From Erythrobasidium yunnanense (taxonomy: Eukaryota > Basidiomycota > Cystobasidiomycetes > Erythrobasidiales > Erythrobasidiaceae), in assembly GCA_001600175.1 (NCBI GenBank), contig BCJC01000001.1:1692065-1756064 (forward strand): DNA of 64,000 nt, in the 5' to 3' direction. A program made the position numbers and the translations under genes. Of the stretch, positions 55,393 through 64,000 are shown one piece after another (position 1 is the stretch's first letter; each line of letters opens with the position of its first letter). The notes beneath the pieces were generated by a model. The model was given only the letters and a program-made list of their open reading frames with translations. It was not told the DNA's origin and made no database searches.

Positions 55393-56086
55393 TGTGATGT
55401 GTGCTGTGATGAAAGAGAGAAGCTTTGGAGACTTGAAATCTAAAGAGTCTGAATTAAGCAACGACCAGCGTTGTTGGGAAAGTAGGAAAAGGTGATTAGG
55501 TGAGAAATGTAGAAGTGAAGAAGGAAGAAGAGAATCTTACTTACGTCTGGCTTTTTATACGCAGGACAGAGGAGACCGACACCGAGACAAATCCGCACTC
55601 GCATCGTCGACTTGGCTCTCGAGCTCCGGTAGTTGTTTGTGTCTCTGCCAGGGCAACAAGAAGCTAACCGGGTGTCGAGCGTATAGGGATCCACCCGTTC
55701 TAAGCATAATAGCTGGAACGCGCTTCTTCTCGCTGCCATAAGTTACACGCTAGAGGCATCGCGTAAAATGGGTGACGGAAGAGAAGCCAGGCACTAATTA
55801 GGCACACGTGACCTTGACAGGCGCCATGGTTGGAATGCCGAAGTTTAAAGTGGCCAGCCAATCAGAGGCCTTCCCAGCCAGCCCAGTTTCGATGACATCG
55901 ATAGGTGAATTTTCTAAAAGAGAACTCTCTCTTGTCCATCTGACTTCAAAAGCGAAGGCATCTTCCATCTCTCTCAACTACCTCGAAGAGCTTCCTGATT
56001 CTCTACAGGCCGTGGTGAATGCGCCCACAGCAAGAATCTCTCGCCCGTAGATCCATCAAAATTACACACGTCAACTTGCACGGAGA
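55393..56086. promoter_or_regulatory. Divergent promoter region (DUF3455 gene and amino-acid transporter)
   Basis: About 690 bp of gene-free DNA. CTTTTTATACG near 55550 is a weak TATA candidate for the minus-strand gene. Frames at 55808-56050 and 55440-55739 lack family sequence. Confidence 0.4.
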
Positions 56087-58009
56087 ATGGCTGCAACAGG
56101 GCAAAGGCATCGGGACAGCAACGACACTGTCGTAGATGGAGGGAATACGCAAAACAAGGTCACCGCTGCCACCCTGAACAATCCCCTTCAAACACCCGAA
56201 AAGACGAAAGGAAAGCCGAAAGATGAGGAAGCCATCGTACAAGTCAACGAGAAAGCTTCGGTATCCGATAGCTCTATCAAGGTCAAACAACTTACCTGGA
56301 TTCATGCTGGTAAGTAGTGCCTGATACATGAGCCAGACTTAAAGACTGACGGATACTCTCTTCAGCCGGCCTTATGTTCACGTATGTTGATACATACTCA
56401 CTCTATGCATGTGGCTGACATTTCATCTCAATGAAGGGAATACATCGTCATCGTGCGCCTCCTAGCCTGCTTAATCAGACTCTTTACTTATCCTTCATTT
56501 TCCAGGCCATTCTGAGTTTCCCGTCCTCTTATGCGGTCCTAGGCATGGCCGGAGGTGTCATTGCTACGGTCCTCATCGGTCTGTCCGTCCTCTACACATC
56601 CCATGTTCTCTGGCGCTACTGCATGCGACATCCCGAATCGACCGACATTTGCGATCTAGGCTCGCGTTTATTCCCTGATCGCTTCCGAAAGATTGCTTGG
56701 GTAATCATCAGCGCGGCCTTTCTGCTCAACAACCTCTTCATCATGGGTCTGCATGTCCTGTCTGGCGCGGTGGCCCTCAACACGCTCAGCGATGGTGGAT
56801 TATGCACAGTGGTCTGGTGTGTCATCATGACTATCGCAATGCTTGTAAGCCGAAAAGGAACTCTAGAGGTCTTAAGATGCTGAGACGCGGATTGGCATAA
56901 TGTCAGGTTCTTTCGATCCCTAGAGAGCTGAATCAAGTAGCCATCCTCGGATTTATTGCGGCTGGTACAATGTTCATCGCATTCCTACTGTGCTTGATCT
57001 GTGAGTTGGTGGCTCTCGAGCTAATTCACCAGCAGGCTAAAGCAGAACTACAGTCCTTGGTATTCAAGCTGGACCAGCTGGATGGACACCAGGTGCTACT
57101 ATCACAGTACGCACATGGGCACTACCTGGCACTACCTTCACAGCCGGCTTCAACGCTTTCCTGAACATCACGTATACATATGTTGGCCAGATCTTGATCC
57201 CTTCTTATGTGGACGACATGAAAAGACCAGAGGACTTCCCGAAGGCTTTATACCTATGTACCTTCCTAGAGATCATTCTCTTCACTCTGGGGGGTGCGAT
57301 CGGCTATCACTACATCGGCGATGAATTTATGACGAGCCCCGCCTACGGCTCAACGAGAGAACCTTACACTAAGATCATCGCCGCCTTCACTCTTCCTACA
57401 CTTCTAGTCGTTGGTGTGCTCTACGCAAATGTCACCGGGCGATACATTTTCCTGCGGATCTTCCCCGTCGATTCGATCCACCGTCTCGAACATGTATGTT
57501 CACTTTGTAACACCTCCCAGATTGTGCTAATCCTTATCATCTGGTAATGCAGACCGTCAAAGGCTGGTCAGTCTGGCTTCTGATCCTTCTGGCTACTTTC
57601 ATTATCGCTTTCGTCATTGGGAGCGGCATCCCCTTCTTCAACGAGTGTAAGTTGCTCTCACTTTCATCCTAATCCTGGCTGACACAGATCTCAGTGCTAT
57701 CTTTGATGAGCAGCCTGTTCGATTGGTGGTTCGGCTTTGTGTTCGAGGCTCTGGCCTTTTTCTCCATGTACAAGAGGGGAACACGCTTCACCACAGTGTG
57801 GAGATCACTCGAGACATGTCTCAATGTGGTAATCATGGTTGCCGGTATCTTCATCCTCGGAGGCGGCGCTTACAGCAGCATCAATGCCAGTAAGCCGACT
57901 TTCCAGACGACAAAGCGCTCGAGACATTGCTGACTCGCTTGAAGTTCAAATGGACTACACAGAAGGTACTGTTGCAGGAGCCTTCACTTGTGCAAACAAC
58001 GGATTCTAG
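56087..58009 (+). CDS. Amino-acid transporter (AAAP / Aa_trans family)
   Basis: Proton-coupled amino-acid permease, plasma membrane or vacuole. A hydrophilic N-terminus of about 75 residues (MAATGQRHRDSNDTVVDGG) precedes LTWIHA-AGLMFTEYI and LSFPSSYAVLGMAGGVIATV, the first two spans of the family. DLGSRLFPDRFRKIAWVIIS, the loop FNAFLNITYTYVGQILIPSY and RPEDFPKALYLCTFLEIILF are typical of fungal neutral amino-acid permeases of the Mtr type. The final exon encodes AGAFTCANNGF. Seven or more introns, including a very short exon around 56364-56385. About eleven spans are expected from the hydrophobic segments. The substrate is not predictable. Confidence 0.88.
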
Positions 58010-58315
58010 TTTTCCTTCGACTTTCGCGTCAGTGTTTGAGACGAAATTACAGATAGCAGATAATTGCGTAAGACTATATAGTGGCCGTCAGTTGTAGTTT
58101 TAGTGATAGTCGAGAGCTGTGCAGTTTCAAACACCTATCAATGATTCATAATTTCGACAAATCCGCCGTGCCGTATACGCAGCTTCCGGCTTTGCATGCG
58201 GTATGCCGCAAGTCGTCCAACTCTATAGGGTTTCGCTTCTTCCTTTCCATCAAACTTGTGTATAGCTGTCTGGACACCTGTCTATCCTGAACCGAGCTTC
58301 GCCTGCCCAGCGACC
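58010..58315. other. Spacer
   Basis: 306 bp between the transporter stop and the next ATG; no gene is seen. Confidence 0.5.
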
Positions 58316-59940
58316 ATGGCCATCGACAATTCCTCCCCTTATAGCGATTTAATCAGCAACGCCAGCCAGAGCACAGCTTCTTTCGCCAAATCCGACATCT
58401 CTGACAATACTCTCGTACCGCTGCTCTCTCGTAATGGCCATGCTTCTGGGTCACAACCGGCTATCTGCAAGCATGAGGTTTCGAGCCCTTCGGGAGCCAT
58501 TACCATGCAGTTCAGCAGCATCGGATCGCAGCAAGAGCCAGTCTTCATGCAACAAACCTATCCCGTCATCAATGGCACAGTCATTGCAACTCTGCCAGAC
58601 AACTCCGTTACCGAGATCCGACTGACTGCAAAAGGTTCGCAATGACAGCTGCTCCATGTAACACACATTCTTCCTTTTGCTGAATCATCAAAGAATAGGT
58701 ACTCTGGCTACGGTCGCCGGCCAGTACGCCGGGAATTACACAGCTGGAGAGTCGGGCGGTGGTAAGTCCGACTGCAAAGAGAAGCTCTCGGGTGCTAGCG
58801 CTGACATATATGCAGCACCATTCTGGATCGAAAGCAAGGTCCTTTGGTCGTCGGGCGATAATGTGTCTGCTGCTGGCGTGACCAACGATCTGCCTTTCTC
58901 TTTCCGGATACCGGAGTGGGTGTCGATGCCAGCCAGTTCTGGCAGCGAGCTACGCTGTGAGCTCGAGTGAGACTATAGACGGAGCGAGTATTGACGGTAA
59001 GCTGCAGGTCCAACTCCACCTTCGTACGTCTTTCGGTCAGATATGAGCAGGAAACGAAGTGAAGTGATGGCTACGGTCAAATAGTATGCCGTTTCCTATC
59101 AGATAACAGAGGCCAGAGGCTGACTTGACGTAGCTCATTAAAGGTGGTCATCGACCGGAAAGGGCTGTCGCGAGACGACCGTTTGTCCGTACCCTTCACA
59201 TACATGATGGAACGACAGAATGTCAACTTCCTCCCATCTGCTCGAAAAGCCGCGCTCCTGCTTGGGCATCCTCTGCCCGGACCGACTAGCGATCCCTCCT
59301 GTTGGAAGAGCTATAGTGTCCATAAAACCTTGACTAAGAGCGGCATATTCACCTTGAAGGACATAGATATGGACATTACGATTCGCCTACCTACACCAGC
59401 ACTCTATGCCAGTAAGGCTTGTCTTGCACTTGTTGGCAGACTCTTGCTGAAGTCGTTTCTTTCTCGCAGTCGGCGAACGCTTACCTTTGTTCGTGTCAAT
59501 GACGGCATCGAACCTGTCGAAACTTGGAGGTAGCACACTGGGTGCCAAGCTGATTGAGCGCAGATGGACGGGCTGTAAGTCAGCTTCAAGTTCCTCTCTA
59601 CTTAGCTAACGTCGAGTATGCCTATCAGCCGGAGGTCTAGGTCCAGGCGACTGTTATGAAGAGATCGTTGCAAACGGACATTTGGAAATAGACGATTCAG
59701 GCGAAATGAGCGAAACGTCCCGCGCCTATAAAGGTGCACTTGGCATCGAAGGTGTATCTTCAGCTTCTTTCAAGACACCCAAGCTGGAAGTTCAGGTGTG
59801 TTTAATCTACACCTTATCTTATGGCTGTGTGACTTCTGACTAAGAGTCTTCGTTAGCACAATATCGCGATCTTCTTGGTGACCAATGGGGTAACGAAAGA
59901 GGAACTGGCTAGCATCCCAATCACAGTCTTTGGTGTATAG
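58316..59940 (+). CDS. Arrestin-like protein (tentative)
   Basis: Multi-exon gene of about 430 residues. The first exon is Ser-rich with a short basic/hydrophilic N-terminus (MAIDNSSPYSDLIS) and QQTYPVINGTVIATLPDNSV. Later exons give APFWIESKVLWSSGDNVS, LPFSFRIPEW, then VVIDRKGLSRDDRLSVPFTY. KTLTKSGIFTLKDIDMDITI and RLPTPALYA lead to ERLPLFVSMTASNLSKL, and the end is AIFLVTNG...IPITVFGV. Alternating beta strands with IPI/LP elements in this order resemble fungal arrestin-like trafficking adaptors. I see no clear PY motif, so this is inference from pattern, not from a diagnostic residue. Introns have good GTAAG/GTTCG-AG sites. The existence of the gene is more certain than its family. Confidence 0.6.
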
Positions 59941-60196
59941 CCCTGGCGAGCATGTTCCATCCATCAAAGCTCCTTGAAAGCCGAGCAGAGACTATCCGTT
60001 CAGTCGAGCTTGTCTTGCCCGATGTACGTACGAAGTGGATAAGTTGTAGATACTAGAGATATGTATCCAGCCAAAAATCTGCAATGCGTGAATACGCGTA
60101 AATCTCATTGGTGAATGCACCGAGCTCCGGAGACTTGTTCTATATTCATAGGATGTCGAGCTCACCTCCACTCTCTGCCTTATCGCGACATACAGC

Positions 60197-61847
60197 ATGT
60201 CAAAGCCATTTGTCCTTCGCTGGGGAATCGTTGGAAGTGGAGGTATAGAGACAGTCTGATGACATGTCGTTCGCGGGCTGACCGGCTTTCTTCGCAGGGA
60301 TTTCTGGGAAATTTGTCGAAGTAAAGCAGCGCACCTTCATGGAGAATCTCTCGCAGTCCTGTCTTATGCTTCACGCGCTTCCTCCAGGACCTATGTCTCG
60401 ACCCGAGCGAAAGAGACGCTTCTGACATTCAGCACGCTGTTACCGTCATTGGCGCCAGAGAGCTGAGCAGAGCTCAAGTGTGCAACCTTAACGCTTACTT
60501 CAGAGTCCGAACTAACGCAAAAGCCAGGGATTCGCGAAGGAACACTGTCCGAAAGGTGCCTGGGCGCAACAGACTGGTGCTTTTTCGGGAGCTCCAAAAG
60601 CAGTCGGATCCTACAGCGAAGTCTATAATGCTCCAGTACGAATGCCTACGAACCTTGTCTGCGCGGGTCTGACCTGGACTTTCTAGGATGTGGATATAGT
60701 GTATATCGGTACGATCCACCCTCAACACTTTGAAAATACGAGAGATGCCTTACAAGCTGGCAAGGGAGTGCTCCTTGAGAAGCCTGCCACCCTGAATGCC
60801 GCTGAATCCAAAATCCTCATCGACCTCGCGAAGGAGAAGAAGCTGTTCTTCATGGAAGGTAAGCCACAAAGCGTTATGCATATTGTGAGTATGTGGGTAT
60901 AACATGTGACGTCTTCGTAATTACCATAGCTGTCTGGACGCGCTTCTTCCCATTGGCTAAGCGATTCCAGGAGCTTCTTCACAAAGAAAAGGCTATGGGA
61001 GATATTCACTACGTGAAATCCGAGTTCGGCATTGGTTTCTTTAATACCGAGGATGAGACTCATCGTGTATTCAACCCTGAACTCGGTGGATCGGCCCAGC
61101 TCGATATCGGGCCTTACTCGATTCTTTGGGGCCTGCTCGCGCTGCATGAGCATCCTGAGAATAACGGCAAGGAGCCTGCCAAGATTGTCGCTACTTCTCT
61201 TCCGGACCCTCGTACCGGAGTCGATCTCTTTACTACCATCATTCTGGATTACCCGAATCTGAAAGCAAGAGCAGAACGTAAGCTTGCCGAAAGAACGAGG
61301 CTTACATTGGCTGATGGCCTTTACAGTATCGTGTAACAACATGGTCAGTACGTCTCCTCATTCTTGCGTGAGCGTGCATGGTCAACAAGGGTGAGCGCCT
61401 AAATTCGGTCAACCTTGAGTAGTCGCTGAGATTCGAGGATGAAGCGAATTGCTTGTTGGAGGATCTGTGTCCGCCCGACCTACACACCTGATTTTGCGCA
61501 AGTATAAAGACCAGGCTCCCCTCAAGCTGGCTTCGGACTATGAAGAGACGCGCGAGGACTTCCCTCTGCAAGGTACGGGAATGAACCTGGAAGCTGACGA
61601 AGTGGCTCGTTGTGTGCGAGGTGAGCATGCTGATTCGTCGAGCGCGATGCTTGTGCACTAATATTCGTATTGTAGATGGCAAACTGGTCAGCAGCGGATG
61701 CCCGCCAGAAACAACATTGTTTACCGTGAGCGTGAGTGCTTGTCCTTGCAAACTTCCATGAACAATCGCTAATTCTGAAGGAAGCTTATGGACGAATGGC
61801 GAAAGCAGACGGGCTATTCATACCCGGCCGGCCAAGAGAAGGCATAA
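60197..61847 (+). CDS. Gfo/Idh/MocA-family dehydrogenase (dihydrodiol / D-xylose dehydrogenase-like)
   Basis: NADP-dependent sugar or trans-dihydrodiol dehydrogenase. The start MSKPFVLRWGIVGSGG joins to ISGKFVE, completing the Rossmann GxGxIA-like motif. The next exons give AVTVIGARELSRAQ, then DVDIVYIGTIHPQHFENTRD and GKGVLLEKPATLN, containing the conserved EKP catalytic Lys. AVWTRFFPLAKRFQELL, GGSAQLDIGPYSILWGLLA and DLFTTIILDYPNLKARAE match the C-terminal sheet. After further introns, GTGMNLEADEVARCVRDGKL and SLMDEWRKQTGYSYPAGQEK end the protein at TAA 61845-61847. About nine introns. Fungal relatives oxidise D-xylose or aromatic dihydrodiols; the choice is open. Confidence 0.87.
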
Positions 61848-62003
61848 AGGCTGTGATAATGTGCTTGATATGCGAAGGCTGGAACTGTAAAGCAGACATC
61901 CATAGATGCCAACTATGGCTCACGTGCCTGTGCCTGTGACGATCTGATCTTAGTGTCCCGCTTATCCATCGAGCCTTTCGCTGCGTCTGCTTCTTTGCTT
62001 CGC

Positions 62004-62264
62004 TCAATCGCGAACATCAATCAAGAAGACAGCAAACATGACTATTCCAGGCAAGGCTCCATGGACATGATCGTACTTGACCACGCGTAGCTGACCAGAC
62101 GTTCCAGGCAATACATCCCGAGCTTGTACGACGATACTCGTGTCGCTTTCAGAGATAACCCATACTGAACCTTCTTCCTTGCGGTGCCTTAGCTCAGCCA
62201 AAAGCTCTAGGCAAGGTCTGTCTGACCGGCTAGCTGGACTCTCAAACTTCCATCGCTTATCCAT
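62004..62264 (-). CDS. Possible small protein, unidentified
   Basis: An 86-codon frame from ATG 62264 (an in-frame ATG lies at 62285) reading CLELLAELRHRKEEGSVWVI, SESDTSIVVQARDVLPG and QLRVVKYDHVHGALPG. It has strand-like alternation and charged helices, and no low-complexity. No family is recognised. The end IVMFAVFLIDVRD may be intron read-through. It would be head-to-head with the gene at 62311, only 46 bp away. It may be real or chance. Confidence 0.3.
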   Translation of the reverse strand: MDKRWKFESPASRSDRPCLELLAELRHRKEEGSVWVISESDTSIVVQARDVLPGTSGQLRVVKYDHVHGALPGIVMFAVFLIDVRD

Positions 62265-62310
62265 AATATTCAAGGATAAGCACACTCATGACATTCGAGG
62301 AGAGGATAGA

Positions 62311-62874
62311 ATGAAGAAGGGAGGCGAGGGGTGCGCTCTTCGGTTTCGCAACGATACTAAGACTGATCATGGCCTTCGCAGACCTCATAACTGGCAGGCT
62401 TAGATGCGCAAGGACGATTAAACTTAGCTAATGATGTCATGTGTCCAGGGGAGGTGCTGCCTCAGAGCTCGACGACGAAATCGCAGCTCAGCAAGACGCG
62501 CAACGAGACGCTGAAGCCGCAATTGCCGAAGGCGATGAGCACCCAGGCGTACAGAGCTTTGAGCAGAGATCAGGAGAAGTTTCTACCAGTCCAGACACAG
62601 GCTCTCTTTCCGAAGACTACGCCAACAAAGAGGGTGCGTCTTGTCGCTTGCAGACGGAAGAAGTAATTCTGATGGAGGGTCTTCTCTAGGCGGACTTCTA
62701 GCTCGAATGCAGACCGATCCAAACACAATGGACCTGAACGAGATTGCTCGTAAGAATGCTTGGAACTATCGCAGGAGCATTCACTGACCCGTCGCTACAG
62801 GCTCTTCTGGCTCTGTCTCGCACCCTACAGCTGACACAGTCTCATCTGGTACCGATCCTTCACTGGTCCGCTGA
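62311..62874 (+). CDS. Small acidic protein, unidentified
   Basis: Four exons (62311-62330, 62449-62633, 62690-62749, 62801-62874) form one frame of about 112 codons. It begins MKKGGEGGGAASELDDEIAA, continues QQDAQRDAEAAIAEGDEHPG and SPDTGSLSEDYANKEGGLLA, then RMQTDPNTMDLNEIARSSGS. It ends SSGTDPSLVR. All introns have GTGCGC/GTGCGT/GTAAGA donors and CAG/TAG acceptors, and each junction keeps the frame, which supports a real gene. Composition is acidic with a predicted helix of alternating Ala, Asp and Glu. No family is recognised. The rest of 62875-63172 shows nothing convincing. Confidence 0.45.
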
Positions 62875-63172
62875 TTTGCGAGGGATCAGGTGCGTTCAGC
62901 TGGCTTGGACGTTCCTGCGCGCCGCTGATTTAGGCTCTCAACCATTTAGAAGTGACATACGAATGATCTACTCATGCTAGATGTGTTTTCGTTTGTTACA
63001 ACAAACTCCAATTGTAGCTATCTATACTTCAATAGCCCTCGAAGCTCGAAGGCACAATAAAGTGGAAACGACGAATTTTGAGTTGCGATTATCTGGCCAG
63101 TCTGCTGTGCACATTAGCTGCTCGTACGAAGCCTCACAGTCGACGTCGCTGTATGCCATCTGTCAGCCAAAG

Positions 63173-64000
63173 TCAAAACACCCTTATCTGGCAACCGACC
63201 TTCTTTGCGCCACTCGAATCTAAGGCATTATCAGCTTGAGTAGCAGCTATTAACGATGCAGATGGCGACGCACCTTCGTCATCCGACTCGTTGTTGCCTG
63301 CAGGACTAGCATCGCCGGTCTGATACACGCATTAGACAGCTTTCTTCTTACCAGACTCAGGCTAACCTACAGTTGCGCTCTGTGCTCTCTTGGATGAAGA
63401 GCGTGTTGTTCTGGGCTGACTCGCAACTGTACTAGCATTCAATGCCTTGTTGGCGTAAGCTTGGCTCAACGACGTGCTTGAATGACAAATCCACCTGCAG
63501 TATATTCTCGGTCATCTTGGAAGGCGAAGGTACCTCGCCAGCTTCTTCTTCCGAGTCATCTCCTTGATCAGTTAGAGAACTGTTTCCTTCCATGAGCGGT
63601 ATAGATGGAACACGAGTAACTTCGCTAGATCGGGGTCGATTGAGGGGCTGACCAAAAGTAAGCGTCTGCTTTGGCTTTGTGTCCTCAGATCTTGACGGAG
63701 GCTTGTCTCGAGTCAGAACCGTTTGAGTCTGGATTTGGGTTGTTGTGATAGTTGATCCTTGTATAGCATTTTCTGGCATAGGGCTGCTGTCTTGAGGAAT
63801 GGTAGGCCTGTTCTTCTCCCTATTGCGTTCTTCCTGAAGATGGGTATGTCCTACAAAGCTGATTGCTTAGCTTAAGGAACACTTCAAATGCCTTCCACTA
63901 ACGAGCTTGCAGATCATTGAACTTTCGGGTGAGCTTCTTGTAGTCGTTCTCCTTCATCGATAGCTCCTGTGGCAAGATTGGTGATCAGCTGATCCTCGTG
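63173..64000 (-). CDS. Partial gene: coiled-coil/low-complexity protein running off the window
   Basis: The 5' part lies beyond 64000. The visible exons read ELSMKENDYKKLTRKFNDLQ, a coiled-coil segment with a heptad-like pattern, then HLQEERNREKNRPTIPQD. A Ser/Thr/Gln-rich, probably disordered region follows (TTTQIQTQTVLTRDKPPSRS, DSEEEAGEVPSPSKM). Downstream frames QAYANKALNAS, TRSSSKRAQSAT and GDASPAGNNESDDEGASP probably belong to the same protein after an intron, with possible stops at 63432 or 63173. No family can be named. It may be a chromosome-segregation or scaffold protein, but nothing seen proves this. Confidence 0.5.

Noticed and set aside
1-64000. tRNA, rRNA, CRISPR, LTR elements or prokaryotic operons
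   Set aside because: No tRNA-like GGTTCGA box with paired arms, no rRNA-like sequence, no spaced direct repeats and no reverse transcriptase, integrase or transposase motifs were seen on either strand.

Overview
The window is nuclear DNA of a fungus, most likely a basidiomycete with a compact, intron-rich genome. Almost every gene carries several short introns (mostly 45-110 nt, with CTAAC/CTGAC-like branch sites). Coding exons can be as small as 4-14 nt, and neighbours are packed tightly, many of them head-to-head. The gene content fits: a CAAX-box RAC1 GTPase, a urease accessory protein, VTC1, a glyoxal-oxidase-like copper radical enzyme and a Zn2Cys6 regulator. The order or genus cannot be fixed from sequence alone. 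I saw no tRNA, rRNA, CRISPR array, operon or recognisable transposon.

Layout. 1-9 kb: an ACS-type MFS permease, divergent from a D-2-hydroxyacid dehydrogenase; NAA10 divergent from VTC1; two amidohydrolase-superfamily genes divergent from each other. 9.5-15 kb: the first member (A) of an unrecognised zinc-finger family, a tandem pair of hemerythrin-like genes and a small NAD(P)-binding protein. 15-24 kb: a possible metabolic cluster of MFS exporter, Zn2Cys6 regulator, Baeyer-Villiger-type monooxygenase and SDR dehydrogenase, in two head-to-head pairs. 24-27.3 kb: members B and C of the zinc-finger family, in tandem. 28-42 kb: glyoxal oxidase, the ribosome-maturation GTPase EFL1, RAC1, a secreted DUF1996 protein, a lysophospholipid acyltransferase and eIF3e. 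42.8-55.4 kb: an unidentified gene, UreF, QCR8, the PI3-kinase regulatory kinase VPS15, a WBP4-like splicing factor and a secreted DUF3455 protein. 56-64 kb: an amino-acid transporter, an arrestin-like protein, a Gfo/Idh/MocA dehydrogenase, two small unknown genes and a truncated coiled-coil gene at the window edge.

The most interesting item is the three-member zinc-finger family (genes A 9513-11038, B 24261-25863, C 26612-27304). All three share an N-terminal motif, a Cys/His cluster with eight candidate zinc ligands, and an intron at the same codon and phase. A and B also share a SUMO-interaction-like motif (IDLT/FDLT plus acidic residues) and a C-terminal domain, which gene C has lost. I recognise no described family. 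A second theme is extreme splicing: micro-exons of 4 nt (in the zinc cluster of the regulator), 8 and 14 nt (QCR8), 9 and 12 nt (RAC1) and 13 nt (glyoxal oxidase, holding a copper-ligand His codon), plus three GC-AG introns inferred from conserved reading frames.

Exon borders were set by eye from GT/GC-AG sites, reading frame and family motifs. They are firm where motifs cross the junction and approximate elsewhere.
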